Positions 6,881-16,540 of a stretch of 64,000 bases of DNA are shown here, in pieces; within the stretch, counting starts at the first letter, position 1, and each line of letters starts with the position of its first letter. The DNA is taken from contig NZ_JBHSXH010000011.1 in the NCBI RefSeq assembly GCF_042662625.1, forward strand, positions 1-64,000, read 5' to 3'. This DNA is from Halopelagius fulvigenes. Its GTDB lineage: Archaea > Halobacteriota > Halobacteria > Halobacteriales > Haloferacaceae. The position numbers and the translations under genes are program-made. The notes below the pieces were generated by a model that saw nothing but the letters and a program-made list of their open reading frames with translations, ran no database searches and was not told the DNA's origin.

Positions 6881-9442
6881 GTGATAGAGATGAACGCTAG
6901 GGACATTCCTGCACAGTCGACGACCGTCGTCATCGGCGCCGGCGCCGTGGGGTGTAGCATCGCATACCACCTGACGGAGCTCGGAGCCGAGGACGTCACC
7001 GTCATCGATCAGGGTCCGTTACCGATCACTGGCGGATCGTCGGTCCACGCGCCAGGGATCATCTTCCAGACGTCGCCATCGAAGATACAGACAAAGGCGG
7101 CTCACTATACGAACCGCTTCCTCTCGGATATCGGGACGTACGATGAGGTCGGCGGCATCGAACTGGCGCGGAGCGAGGAGCGGATGGACTTCCTCCAGCG
7201 CCGCGTCGAGTGGGCGACCTCCTACGGATTACCCGACCCTGAACTGCTTTCGCCCGAAGAAGTTAGCGAGAGGCTCCCACTCGTGAACGAAGACGAGATT
7301 ATGGGCGGCTACTACTCGCCGACCGATGGTCGCGTCGACAGCATCGAGACGCTCCAGTGGTACATCCGAAATACGCCTGCGACCTTCGTCGGCAATACTG
7401 AAGTTACCGACTTGGAGGTATCCGGCGGTGAGATAGAGACAGTCGTGACCGACAAGGGCCGGATCGACTGCGAGCGGTGCGTCATCGCGACGAACAACTG
7501 GGGGTACCAAACCGGGCAGCTGGCCGGGATCGATCTACCTATCGCGCCGGTCGAGCACCAGTACGTAGTCACCGAACCGATGGAGGAGTTGGCAGACGCC
7601 CAATCCGCGGTCGGCGATAACACGGCCGGGCTCGACGTTCCCGGCAATCGCGACATCCAAGAGTACATGAGCGAGGGGCCGACCCGCCCCGTCGGCCGCG
7701 ATCAGGATCACTCACTGTACTTCCGGACTCACGGCGACGCGCTCGGCCTGGGATCGTACAATCACGAGGCGCTGTCGGTCGACCCGGAGGAGATGGGGCT
7801 CAATACCGAGGATCGACAGGCGTCCGTCCGGGGGTTCACGAAGAAACACTGGGAGCGTCCGACCCATCCCAATCGGGACAAGTCAGCGAAGCAGGCGTTC
7901 GACGAGCTACTGCCGGCCAGCGCGGACGAAGAGTACGCCGTCACCGAGAACGGCATCTTCGTGTTCACGCCCGACGGCATGCCCGCAGTCGGCGAGACGG
8001 CGCAGGTCGACGGGCTCTGGACTGCGCTCGCCATCTGGTGGACTCACTCTGCCGGCTATGGTCGCATCGTCGCCGAATGGATGGAGAACGGCGTCCCGCG
8101 ACTCCCCTCGGGCCCCGTCGACTCCAGCGCCATCCACGTGCGGCGCTTCGAGCCGCACGCCGGGGAGAAGGACTTCTTCGTCGACCGGGGAGCCGAGCGC
8201 TACGAACAGGTGTACAGCATCGTGGAACCGCGTTGGCAGCCCGACGACCACCGCGGACTGCGGACCAGCCCCTTCTACGAGCAGCAGCACGACCTCGGCG
8301 CTGAGTTCGTGCAGAGCGGCGGATGGGAGTCGGCTCAGTGGTACGAGACGAACGCCGACCTCGCCGACCGGTACGAGGACCGCATCCCCGAACAGGACGG
8401 CTGGCAGGGGATCAACCGCTCGCCGATCGAGGGGGCCGAGCACCTCCACACGCGGGAGCACGTGTCGATGTTCGATATGACCACCTTCAGCTCGATCATG
8501 GTCTCGGGCGAGGGAAGCGGTGAGTACCTTCAGCGGATGTGCAGCAACGACATGGACCTCGAGGTGGGTCAGGTGCGCTACTCGCTCCTACTGAACGAGG
8601 GGGGCGGTATCCTCGCGGACGTCACCGTCGTCTGTCTCGACGACGACGAGTATATGGTCACGACCGGAGGCGGCAGTTCGCCTCGTATCCACGGCTCGTG
8701 GCTTGAGGAGCACGCCCCGGAGACCGTCTCGGTCAACATCGAGGAGAGCGCGAAGTCCACTATCGGACTCTGGGGGCCGAAGTCCAGGCTCTTGCTCCAG
8801 CGCTGTACCGACGCCGACGTCACCGACAACGGCTTCCCCTACTTCAGTGCGAAGCAAATGTACGTAGGCGAGGTGCCTGTCATCGCCTTGCGCGTCTCGT
8901 ATGTCGGGGAGCTCGGGTGGGAACTGTGGGCGCCGAGCGAGTACGGCCGACGCCTCTGGGAGACGCTGTGGGAGGCCGGGCAGGATCTCGACGTACGGCC
9001 GATGGGCGGCGGTGCCTTGGAGTCGATGCGTCTGGAGAAGGGGTTCCGGCTCTGGGGGACCGATATCGACACCGACGCGAATCCGTTCGAGGCTGGTCTC
9101 TCCTTCGCGGTCGACATGGACACTGACTTCGTCGGCAAGGAGGCTCTCGAACGTGCGAAGGAAGAGGGGATCAACTCCCGGATCACCCCCCTTACGCTCA
9201 ACGACTCGACCGACATCGCACTGAGCGGGCGACCGGTGCTCAGAGACGACGAGCCGATCGGGTACGTTCAGGCAGGCAGCTACGGTTACTCGATCGGTGA
9301 GTCGATCGCCTACACATACGTGCCGAGCGAGTACGCCGAGGCCGGGACGTCAGTGAAGATCAGCTGTGAGGGCGAACTGTACGACGCGACGGTGCGCGAC
9401 GAGCCGCTGTTCGACCCCGGCCGGGAGAAGATTCTGCGATAG
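6881..9442 (+). CDS. FAD-dependent dimethylglycine/sarcosine oxidase-type protein with GcvT domain (copy 1)
   Basis: 853 residues from GTG 6881 (ATG 6890 is an alternative). The N-terminal half is a D-amino-acid-oxidase fold with the dinucleotide motif Gly-Ala-Gly-Ala-Val-Gly near residue 20 and a Ser-Val-His-Ala-Pro-Gly segment near residue 52, whose His matches the covalent-flavin His of dimethylglycine dehydrogenase. The C-terminal half, from about residue 500, is a GcvT/aminomethyltransferase-like domain that in this family binds tetrahydrofolate and captures the released methyl as methylene-folate. The likely reaction is N-demethylation of dimethylglycine or sarcosine. The ammonia-lyase gene follows 22 bases later, as in an operon. 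A paralogue lies at 19489-22062. Confidence 0.85.
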   Translation: MIEMNARDIPAQSTTVVIGAGAVGCSIAYHLTELGAEDVTVIDQGPLPITGGSSVHAPGIIFQTSPSKIQTKAAHYTNRFLSDIGTYDEVGGIELARSEERMDFLQRRVEWATSYGLPDPELLSPEEVSERLPLVNEDEIMGGYYSPTDGRVDSIETLQWYIRNTPATFVGNTEVTDLEVSGGEIETVVTDKGRIDCERCVIATNNWGYQTGQLAGIDLPIAPVEHQYVVTEPMEELADAQSAVGDNTAGLDVPGNRDIQEYMSEGPTRPVGRDQDHSLYFRTHGDALGLGSYNHEALSVDPEEMGLNTEDRQASVRGFTKKHWERPTHPNRDKSAKQAFDELLPASADEEYAVTENGIFVFTPDGMPAVGETAQVDGLWTALAIWWTHSAGYGRIVAEWMENGVPRLPSGPVDSSAIHVRRFEPHAGEKDFFVDRGAERYEQVYSIVEPRWQPDDHRGLRTSPFYEQQHDLGAEFVQSGGWESAQWYETNADLADRYEDRIPEQDGWQGINRSPIEGAEHLHTREHVSMFDMTTFSSIMVSGEGSGEYLQRMCSNDMDLEVGQVRYSLLLNEGGGILADVTVVCLDDDEYMVTTGGGSSPRIHGSWLEEHAPETVSVNIEESAKSTIGLWGPKSRLLLQRCTDADVTDNGFPYFSAKQMYVGEVPVIALRVSYVGELGWELWAPSEYGRRLWETLWEAGQDLDVRPMGGGALESMRLEKGFRLWGTDIDTDANPFEAGLSFAVDMDTDFVGKEALERAKEEGINSRITPLTLNDSTDIALSGRPVLRDDEPIGYVQAGSYGYSIGESIAYTYVPSEYAEAGTSVKISCEGELYDATVRDEPLFDPGREKILR

Positions 9443-9464
9443 GTCGCGACCGACCGTCTAAGAC

Positions 9465-10733
9465 ATGACAGATAACCACGAACCAATGACTGATGATAGC
9501 TCGGACGGACTCCCCGTCCGGTACGCAGATATCGAACGGGCCTCCAAACGCCTCGACGACGACACCGTCGTTAAGCAGACACCGGTCGAGCGGAGCACCT
9601 CGCTCGGTGAGTTCGTCGACGCCGAGGTACACCTGAAGATGGAACACCTCCAATGGACGGGCTCGTTCAAGACTAGAGGAGCGTACAACAAGATTAGCCA
9701 AGACGTCGACCGTGGCGTCGATAACTTCATCGCGGCGAGCGCCGGAAACCACGCCCAGGGGGTCGCGCTGGCCGCCACGAAATGCGGAGCCGACTCGACG
9801 ATTTACATGCCGGAGAACGCCCCGCAAACGAAGGTTGATGCGACACGCGAGTACGGGGCTACGGTCGAACTCGTCGGGAAGGACTTCCAAGAGACCATGT
9901 CGCGGGCCCAGTCGGCGGTCGAGGGGACCGATGCCGAGTTCGTCCACGCGTACGACGACACGGACATCATCGCCGGCCAGGGGACGCTGGGCATCGAAAT
10001 GTACCACGACTGCCCCGAGGTCGACACCGTCGTCGTCCCTATCGGCGGCGGTGGGCTCATCTCGGGGATCTCGACGGCCGTCAAGCACCTTTCTCCGGAA
10101 ACCCGCGTCGTCGGCGTTCAGGCGACCGGGGCCGAGACGGTTCACGAGAGCCTAGACAAGGGAATGCCGGTGACGCTTGATCAGGTGGACACGATCGCAG
10201 ACGGTATCGCAACTGGCGGCATCTCCGAGACGACCTTTGAGATCATTCGGCGCAACGTCGACGAGGTGGTCACCGTCTCGGACACCGATATCGCACGGGC
10301 CATCCTCGTGCTCCTCGAACGAGCGAAGCAGGTCGTCGAGGGAGCAGGTGCCGCGTCGGTCGCAGCGCTTCTGAGCGACGACCTTGACGTCGCTGGCGAG
10401 ACAGTGATGCCGCTGCTCTGCGGCGGGAACTTGGACATGACGCAGCTGCAGACGGTGCTCGTCCACGCGCTGACGGAACGACGACAGCTTCTCCAGCTCA
10501 GAGTGCACATTGACGACCAGCCGGGGAAGATGCAGGATATCTCCGGCCGTATTGCCGACCAAGGGGCGAACATCCGCAACGTTCGCCACGACCGATCCGT
10601 CGAGGATTTGGAAGTCGGCGAGGCGTACCTCGTATTCGATGTCGAGACCAACGGTAAACAACACTCAGCGTCGATCATCGACTCAGTCGAGGCGGCCGGC
10701 TACCCAGTTAGTGACATTACGAGGACGACGTAA
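9465..10733 (+). CDS. Threonine/serine ammonia-lyase with C-terminal ACT-like domain
   Basis: 422 residues. The PLP lysine is Lys69 in Gly-Ser-Phe-Lys-Thr-Arg. Also visible are Gly-Asn-His-Ala-Gln-Gly and the glycine loop Gly-Gly-Gly-Gly-Leu-Ile-Ser-Gly that holds the phosphate. The last 80 residues form an ACT-like regulatory domain. The enzyme deaminates threonine to 2-oxobutyrate or serine to pyruvate. Beside demethylases and with SHMT in the same island, its likely job is to turn glycine-derived serine into pyruvate. The start could also be the second Met at 9486. It is probably co-transcribed with the FAD-GcvT gene. Confidence 0.85.
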   Translation: MTDNHEPMTDDSSDGLPVRYADIERASKRLDDDTVVKQTPVERSTSLGEFVDAEVHLKMEHLQWTGSFKTRGAYNKISQDVDRGVDNFIAASAGNHAQGVALAATKCGADSTIYMPENAPQTKVDATREYGATVELVGKDFQETMSRAQSAVEGTDAEFVHAYDDTDIIAGQGTLGIEMYHDCPEVDTVVVPIGGGGLISGISTAVKHLSPETRVVGVQATGAETVHESLDKGMPVTLDQVDTIADGIATGGISETTFEIIRRNVDEVVTVSDTDIARAILVLLERAKQVVEGAGAASVAALLSDDLDVAGETVMPLLCGGNLDMTQLQTVLVHALTERRQLLQLRVHIDDQPGKMQDISGRIADQGANIRNVRHDRSVEDLEVGEAYLVFDVETNGKQHSASIIDSVEAAGYPVSDITRTT

Positions 10734-10807
10734 ATTGGATGGCTGCCGACGAACAGAGGACACGTCGCCGTCGTCGCCCCTCCTCACTCTATAACGGACC
10801 CGACCGA

Positions 10808-10969
10808 TCAGCCGTCGACGAGCCGCGTTTCCCGGAAGTAGATCACAAGAGCCACACTTAGGAGACTGAATCCGGCCACCAAGAGCCAGCCGTTGACCAT
10901 CGCCACCATCCCGACAACGAACAGCAACAGCACGAGTACGGCCGCGGCCGTCGCTGAGAGGTTTACCAT
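10808..10969 (-). CDS. Two-helix small membrane protein (53 residues)
   Basis: A short open frame from ATG 10969 to TGA 10808. Residues 6-25 and 27-44 are two hydrophobic segments separated by Asn-Gly, with an Arg- and Asp-containing tail. Its hydrophobicity and clean start and stop suggest a real microprotein. It lies on the opposite strand between the ammonia-lyase and the BCCT transporter. Function unknown; it might accompany a transporter, but this is inference from position only. Confidence 0.5.
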   Translation of the reverse strand: MVNLSATAAAVLVLLLFVVGMVAMVNGWLLVAGFSLLSVALVIYFRETRLVDG

Positions 10970-11380
10970 ATTCAACTCACGGATTAGGAGGCGAAAACAC
11001 TACTGGACGCCAGTTGCCGGTTGTTTCGCCTCGATCACGTTCAGAGGGGACGAAACAACACATATAACGGAAGTGACCCAATTTGATTGGTGAGGTTCGT
11101 TACGGGCGATCCGTCAACAATCGCGGCTCGAAGAGGGTTTCGGGCCCTCTCAATCGGATATTGCTGCTCTACCGTAGTCTTCGCTCTGAGCTGCGAGTGG
11201 GGTTTTATTACTCTTCGATGACTGACCTCCATGAGGTGGAGTATCACACCGCAGACGGTGAAACGGTGTATCAGATAACTGGACCGCACGCGACTTCAAG
11301 GACGACGAACATGAGACTGAACTACCGACGGCAACGGGCTTGGATGACGAGCCTTCAAAATCAAGATCGAGGGGAACCGC
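10970..11380. other. Region upstream of the BCCT transporter
   Basis: No gene with convincing coding character. A possible short frame beginning ATG 11220 runs into the transporter start but resembles nothing I know. A T-rich stretch near 11206-11214 could be a promoter element. Confidence 0.35.
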
Positions 11381-13177
11381 ATGTCAGACGATAACCAGAC
11401 CACGGGAGAGATGTCCACAGGATTACAAGTAGAGCTCTTTCACCCGGATTCGGATCGCGAACCGGGTGACAGCAACATCGAGTTGTTCGGCTTCGACGTT
11501 CATCCCGTCGTCTTCCCAGTCTCGCTGGTGATTATCGTCGCGTTCGTCGCAGCGACAATTCTTCTCGGGAAGCGAGCGTCGGAGGCGTACAACGCGATAT
11601 TTACGTTCATCAACGGGACCTTCGGCTGGTTTTACATCTTGGCGGTGAATCTGTTCATTGTCACCATCCTGTACTTCGCGTTCGGCAAGTACGGGACAAT
11701 TCGCATTGGCGGCGTGGAGGCCAAGAAGGAGTTCAGTGACTTCTCTTGGATGGCGATGCTATTCAGCGCCGGGATGGGAATCGGCCTTATGTTCTTCAGC
11801 GTCGCCGAGCCAATGTGGCACTTCGGCAGCGGAGCCTCGGAATATATGGTCGTCCCACCCACGTTCGGTGCGGAGGGTGGCACCACCGCGGCTGCCGTCG
11901 CGGCGATGGCGCAGACGTTTTTCCACTGGGGGTTTCACCCCTGGGCCATCTACGGACTTGTCGGACTCGGACTCGCCTTCTTTTCATTCAATCGCGGTCT
12001 GCCGCTCACCTTCCGGTCGGTCTTCTGGCCGCTTCTCGGAGAACGGATCTACGGGTGGCCAGGGCACGTTATCGACCTCGTGACGGTGTTCGCGACGCTG
12101 TTCGGACTCTCGACGTCGCTCGGGTTGGGGGTGGCGCAGATCAACACAGGGCTCTCGTACGTCGGCGGTGACATCCTCGGCCTCGTGAGCATCCCGACGG
12201 GGACGGTTCCCCAGATAGTGCTTATTGTTGTGATCACCGCGATCGCGACGGCGTCGGTCGCGGCAGGCCTTGAGAGAGGCGTGAAACGCTTGAGTACAGT
12301 AAACCTGTATTTGATGTTCGCCATGATGGCGTTCCTGTTCATCGTCGGCCCGACGCTGTACGTTCTGGGAACGCTCTCGAGTGGGACCGGTGCCTACCTC
12401 GGCAACCTGTTCCAGCTGAGCTTCTTCACCGGTATCATCGGCGGTAGTTCGCAGCTCGGCGCATACACCGTTAAGGGTTGGATGGGGGGCTGGACCGTCT
12501 TCTACTGGGGTTGGTGGATCGCGTGGTCACCGTTTGTCGGGATGTTCATCGCGCGTATCTCGAAGGGGCGGACCGTTCGGGAGTTCGTCTTAGGCGTACT
12601 GTTCCTCCCCGCGATGTTTTCCTTCCTCTGGCTCGCCACCTTCGGTGGCTCGGCCCTGTGGGTCGAACTCGTCGGGAACGGCGGAATCGCGGCGGCCGTC
12701 GCCGAACAGGGACAGACCATCGCGATGTTCGTCATGCTGAATAACTTCCCGCTCGGCGCCCTCTCTGGACTCCTAGCGACCCTTCTCGTGGTCACGTTCT
12801 TCGTCACGTCCTCCGACTCGGGATCGCTGGTCATCGATCACCTGACCTCGGGCGGCAAACACGACGTGCCGAAGGTTCAGCGAATCTTCTGGGCGGTCAC
12901 CGAGGGCGCCGTCGCCGCGACGCTGCTCGTCGGCGGGGGACTGAGCGCGCTGCAGACCGCCGTTATCACGACGGGGCTCCCGTTCGCGGTTATCCTCGTT
13001 CTAATGTGTTACACGGTCTACCTCGGGTTAGATAACGAGTACGAGATCCTCCAGTCTGACCAGTTCGCCGACCGGATCGAGAATCTGACCGCCGAACAGG
13101 ATATCGACGTCGTCACCAGCAGTGACGAACTAGTCACCGACGTCACAGGAGGTGTCGACGCCGAAAACGACGACTGA
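11381..13177 (+). CDS. BCCT-family betaine/carnitine/choline transporter
   Basis: 598 residues with about twelve membrane segments. The BCCT signatures are present: the glycine-rich Gly-Met-Gly-Ile-Gly stretch of the first helical repeat near residue 130, and the tryptophan-rich Trp-Gly-Trp-Trp-Ile-Ala-Trp segment near residue 374 that forms the aromatic box for quaternary ammonium groups. Ser-Asp-Ser-Gly-Ser follows in a later helix. In this family, transport is usually Na+- or H+-driven symport of glycine betaine or choline. Beside the demethylases it probably imports a carbon source rather than acting only as an osmolyte pump. The short C-terminal tail is acidic. Confidence 0.9.
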   Translation: MSDDNQTTGEMSTGLQVELFHPDSDREPGDSNIELFGFDVHPVVFPVSLVIIVAFVAATILLGKRASEAYNAIFTFINGTFGWFYILAVNLFIVTILYFAFGKYGTIRIGGVEAKKEFSDFSWMAMLFSAGMGIGLMFFSVAEPMWHFGSGASEYMVVPPTFGAEGGTTAAAVAAMAQTFFHWGFHPWAIYGLVGLGLAFFSFNRGLPLTFRSVFWPLLGERIYGWPGHVIDLVTVFATLFGLSTSLGLGVAQINTGLSYVGGDILGLVSIPTGTVPQIVLIVVITAIATASVAAGLERGVKRLSTVNLYLMFAMMAFLFIVGPTLYVLGTLSSGTGAYLGNLFQLSFFTGIIGGSSQLGAYTVKGWMGGWTVFYWGWWIAWSPFVGMFIARISKGRTVREFVLGVLFLPAMFSFLWLATFGGSALWVELVGNGGIAAAVAEQGQTIAMFVMLNNFPLGALSGLLATLLVVTFFVTSSDSGSLVIDHLTSGGKHDVPKVQRIFWAVTEGAVAATLLVGGGLSALQTAVITTGLPFAVILVLMCYTVYLGLDNEYEILQSDQFADRIENLTAEQDIDVVTSSDELVTDVTGGVDAENDD

Positions 13178-13428
13178 CCGTCGCGGCCGTCCTCACTTCC
13201 GAATGCCCGATCCGAACGACGTACGCCGTTTCCTACTCCGCCTCCGCCGGCGTGCTCCCGGCGTTCCGTGCGATCGCCCTCCGGTAAGGGTTTGACCTCC
13301 TCTCACCGCCGAATCGAGCTCTCTGCGTCCGCAGAATTGAGATTTTATGTACTACTCGAACGTTTACTTAAAGATAGGTCATATACCTCCCGAGAATTGA
13401 GTATTTTCCACTATGCATGCCACGATAG

Positions 13429-13627
13429 ATGATCAAGATATACACGGCGATCGAACGGTTCGTCGAAGAGCTCGATTTCGGCGTCTTCGGGGTTGGATTC
13501 ACGGCGTCGCTGCTCACGATAGTGGTGTTCTTCCTGAATCCGGAAGCGTCGGCAGAGATGATGGGGCAGGCAAACGAGTTCCTTTGGACGGGGTTGATCG
13601 CGTTCGCGATAGAAGCGAGTACGGGCT
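13429..13627 (+). pseudogene. N-terminal fragment of a second BCCT-type transporter
   Basis: ATG 13429 opens about 66 codons with a charged start, a membrane helix, the Asn-Pro-Glu-Ala-Ser loop and the start of a second helix, the layout of a BCCT N-terminus. A TATA-like TACTTAAAG lies at about 13364-13372. Similarity stops exactly where the antisense folE gene ends at 13628, so this is a truncation joint. Confidence 0.55.
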
Positions 13628-14278
13628 TCAGAAGTGATCGTTCGCCGCGTCGGCCCGGTGAATCGATTCGCGGAACTGCTCGCGGTCAGTCGTCGACAGT
13701 TCGCCGACGGTTTCACGCGTCGTCGTCGCCGTCGACATCTCGACGCCCCGCATCGCCTCGCACATGTGTGTCGCGGTGATCTCGACGGCGACGCAGGCGG
13801 CGTCAATCTCGTCGGCCAGCCCTGTCGCGATGTCGTTCGTCAGCGCCTCCTGCGTAGTCAGACGTCGCGATCGCCACCGTACGTAACGAGCGAGCTTCGA
13901 GAGGCCGACCATCGACTCCTCCGGGCGGTATGCGACGTGGGCGACACCGTGAAAGGGAAGCAGGTGGTGTTCGCAGAGGCTATAGAGGGGGATACCTGTC
14001 TTTACGACGAGACTGTCCGTCTCGGTCTCAAATGTCCGCATCGTCGGTTTCTCCTCCGGGCGCCGCCCCTCGGTGAGCGTCTCCAGCATCGCCGGTACAC
14101 GGCGCATCCAGGTGTCCGAGAGGCTGCGCTCGCCGGGGTCGCGGCCGACTGCCTCGAGCAGAAGTCGCGCGCCCTCGCGCGCCTTCTCCTCGTTGAAGTT
14201 GTTCATCTCGGCCGGCGAGACGTCACTCTCATCGTCGTACTCGCGGTCGAGTCGCTGATTCTGCGGTCTCATTTGCAT
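13628..14278 (-). CDS. folE: GTP cyclohydrolase I (type FolE)
   Basis: 216 residues. The zinc site is visible as Cys-Glu-His-His-Leu-Leu-Pro-Phe near residue 103 and His-Met-Cys near residue 173, together with the Gly-Leu-Ser-Lys core helix. The enzyme opens GTP to dihydroneopterin triphosphate, the first step of folate synthesis. Haloferax volcanii is known to use the unrelated MptA type instead, so a FolE here may have been acquired to boost folate supply for the demethylases. The start could be Met1 (14278) or Met3 (14272). The stop codon lies at the joint with the BCCT fragment, so the last residues may be altered. Confidence 0.9.
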   Translation of the reverse strand: MQMRPQNQRLDREYDDESDVSPAEMNNFNEEKAREGARLLLEAVGRDPGERSLSDTWMRRVPAMLETLTEGRRPEEKPTMRTFETETDSLVVKTGIPLYSLCEHHLLPFHGVAHVAYRPEESMVGLSKLARYVRWRSRRLTTQEALTNDIATGLADEIDAACVAVEITATHMCEAMRGVEMSTATTTRETVGELSTTDREQFRESIHRADAANDHF

Positions 14279-14362
14279 GATTCAGGAGTTCGGGCCCAAA
14301 AAAGGTACTGTCCGGAAGTCTACGTTACTCGACGGTTGTCGACGTAGATCCGAGCGGACTCC

Positions 14363-14743
14363 TCACTCTGTGGTCGCGATGGCCTCGATCTCGACCGCTG
14401 CGCCCTTCGGCACTGCACCCGCTTCGACGGCACTCCTTGCAGGCGGCTCCTCGTCGAAGTACTCGCTGTAAGCCTCGTTGAACGCCTCGAAGTCGTCGAT
14501 GTCGTCGAGGAAAACCGTCGTTTTGAGGACGTCGTCAAGCGAGAGTCCCTCGGACTCAAGGATAGCCTTGACGTTGTCGAGACACTGCTCGGTTTGTCGG
14601 TCGACAGGTTCGTCGTCGAGTAACTCCCCGTCTATCGTTAGCGGCAGCTGTCCGGCCGTAATGAGGAGGTTTCCGTCCGTTGCCGCCTGACTGTACGCGC
14701 CGACAGCTTCCGGTGCATCGCTGGTACTGATAGTTCGCTTCAC
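14363..14743 (-). CDS. ridA: RidA family enamine/imine deaminase
   Basis: 126 residues from GTG 14743, the usual length of the family; GTG 14749 is an alternative and longer starts add unlike sequence. The Ala-Val-Gly-Ala-Tyr-Ser-Gln-Ala N-terminal motif, the Thr-Ala-Gly-Gln core and the Arg-Ser-Ala-Val-Glu-Ala segment with the conserved Arg are present. RidA hydrolyses 2-aminoacrylate and related enamines released by serine/threonine ammonia-lyases to the 2-oxo acids. That links it to the lyase at 9465-10733. It is on the same strand as folE, 84 bases upstream of it. Confidence 0.9.
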   Translation of the reverse strand: MKRTISTSDAPEAVGAYSQAATDGNLLITAGQLPLTIDGELLDDEPVDRQTEQCLDNVKAILESEGLSLDDVLKTTVFLDDIDDFEAFNEAYSEYFDEEPPARSAVEAGAVPKGAAVEIEAIATTE

Positions 14744-14843
14744 GGTCACCCGTAGCCGCTCGGTCCCGTTAAAACCGACCGCTGTTTCTCGAATGCGACA
14801 CATCCTAACAGTTGATAGATAGGTTGTGGAACACAACCGGGCG

Positions 14844-15411
14844 TCACTCGGCAATGGACGTACAGAAGTTTTCCACGATGCGTTTGCCCGCTTGAGTAAG
14901 AATGCTCTCCGGGTGGAATTGGACGCCGTAATGGCGTCGGTTCGCATGGCGGATGCCCATCATGACGCCCCGCTCGTCGTTGGTGTAGGCCGTCCTGACG
15001 AGTTCGGCGGGCAGGTCGGCCTCGTCGACCGCTAGTGAGTGATATCGGTCGACCTTGAACGGATCGCTCACGCCATCGTACAGACTCGATCCGTCGTGGC
15101 GGGTCTCCGACGTCTTCCCGAACGACCCTCCGGCGCGGGGACGACTGGCGCGCCGTGTGCCGCACACAGCGCCTGGTGGCTCAGACACACGCCGAGCGTG
15201 GGATACGCCGTCTCTGCGAAAACGTCGACCGAGATGCCGGCGTCGGCGGGGGTTCCGGGCCGGGAGAGACGATGATACTGTCCGGATCATGGTCTCGAAT
15301 CCCGGCGATGTCGATAGTGTCGTTGCGGCGGACCGCGACGTCGGCAAGCTCGCCGACGTACTGGACGAGGTTATACGCGAACGAGTTGTAGTTGTCGACG
15401 ATGAGGATCAT
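14844..15411 (-). pseudogene. Broken pabA/trpG (glutamine amidotransferase of chorismate-using synthase)
   Basis: The start ATG 15411 opens with the expected Asp-Asn-Tyr-Asn-Ser-Phe and reaches Ser-Pro-Gly-Pro, then the frame shifts near 15265. The middle part is read in a second frame and a second shift near 15125 leads into a third, which ends correctly at 14844 with Gln-Phe-His-Pro-Glu-Ser. The Cys-Leu-Gly-His-Gln active-site turn reads Cys-Leu-Ser-His-Gln. Two frameshifts plus this change argue for decay rather than a sequencing error. Next to ridA and folE it may once have supplied p-aminobenzoate for folate. Confidence 0.75.
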
Positions 15412-15646
15412 CGAGTACCCTCGACCGTGCTAGCGTGAGATCCCACGGCGGGTGACCCCCGGTTGTCCGATCGCCTCGTCTTCAAAAGGTGGAATATGAC
15501 CCGTATGTGCCTATACTGCGAGGATGAAGAGTAGGAAAGAGACCTTGCCTAACCTGACGTTCACCGGCGCGTTGCCGCGCTATTGGTCGACGGCGACGCG
15601 GCGTACTCCTACGATTAGAACGTCGGCAACGGCGGTACAACCTACC

Positions 15647-16540
15647 ATGACCACGATAATCGACGGAAAGGAGATCGCGGAGCGGATCCGAGCTGACGTA
15701 TCGAACTGTGCGAACCGACTCACAGACGAGGGAGTGACCCCAGGGCTGGCGACGGTGCTGATGAGCGACGACGGGGCCAGTGAGACGTACGTCTCGATGA
15801 AACAGCGGGCGTGCGAGGAAACCGGAATCGAGGGGATCCACGAAGAACTCGACTCTGACCGGCCGGCCGAGGCGCTGTTCGATCGAATCGACGACCTGAA
15901 TGAGGATCCCACGGTTCACGGCATCCTCGTCCAGATGCCGGTTCCGAATCACGTTGATTCGCGCGCCGTGCTGGAACGTATCGACCCAATGAAGGACGTG
16001 GACGGGTTCCACCCCGAGAACGTCGGCCGCTTGGTCGCCGGAAACCCCCGATTCAAACCGTGTACGCCTCACGGCGTACAGAAACTGCTGGCGGCGGCCG
16101 GCGTCGATACCGAGGGAAAGGACGCGGTCGTCGTCGGCAGATCGGATATCGTCGGAAAACCGATGGCCAACCTGTTGATCCAGAAGGCGGCCGGCGGCAA
16201 CGCGACGACGACCGTCTGTCACTCCCACACCGACGACCTGACCGAGAAGCTCCGCAGATCGGACATCGTAGTCGCCGCCGCAGGCGTCCCTGAGATGATC
16301 ACCGGCGATATGATTTCCGAGGGAAGTGTCGTGATCGACGTCGGAGTCAATCGCATCGACGCTGATTCTGAGAAAGGGTACGAACTCGTCGGCGATGTTG
16401 ACTTTAAGAGCGCGAAGGAGCGAGCGAGCGCCATCACGCCGGTGCCTGGCGGTGTCGGGCCGATGACCATCGCGATGCTGATGTACAACACGGTCAAGGC
16501 CGCGAGCCTTCAGTCGGGTGTGGAGGTCAACCTCCCCTGA
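15647..16540 (+). CDS. folD: Bifunctional methylene-THF dehydrogenase / methenyl-THF cyclohydrolase
   Basis: 297 residues from ATG 15647; an upstream extension of 41 residues lacks family similarity. The catalytic Tyr-Val-Ser-Met-Lys, Asp-Val-Asp-Gly-Phe, Pro-Cys-Thr-Pro-His-Gly, Gly-Arg-Ser-Asp-Ile-Val-Gly-Lys-Pro and Thr-Pro-Val-Pro-Gly-Gly-Val-Gly-Pro motifs are all present. The enzyme interconverts methylene-, methenyl- and formyl-tetrahydrofolate. Here it would oxidise the one-carbon units delivered by the GcvT domains. It is divergent from the pabA/trpG remnant, with about 235 bases between them. Confidence 0.95.
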   Translation: MTTIIDGKEIAERIRADVSNCANRLTDEGVTPGLATVLMSDDGASETYVSMKQRACEETGIEGIHEELDSDRPAEALFDRIDDLNEDPTVHGILVQMPVPNHVDSRAVLERIDPMKDVDGFHPENVGRLVAGNPRFKPCTPHGVQKLLAAAGVDTEGKDAVVVGRSDIVGKPMANLLIQKAAGGNATTTVCHSHTDDLTEKLRRSDIVVAAAGVPEMITGDMISEGSVVIDVGVNRIDADSEKGYELVGDVDFKSAKERASAITPVPGGVGPMTIAMLMYNTVKAASLQSGVEVNLP

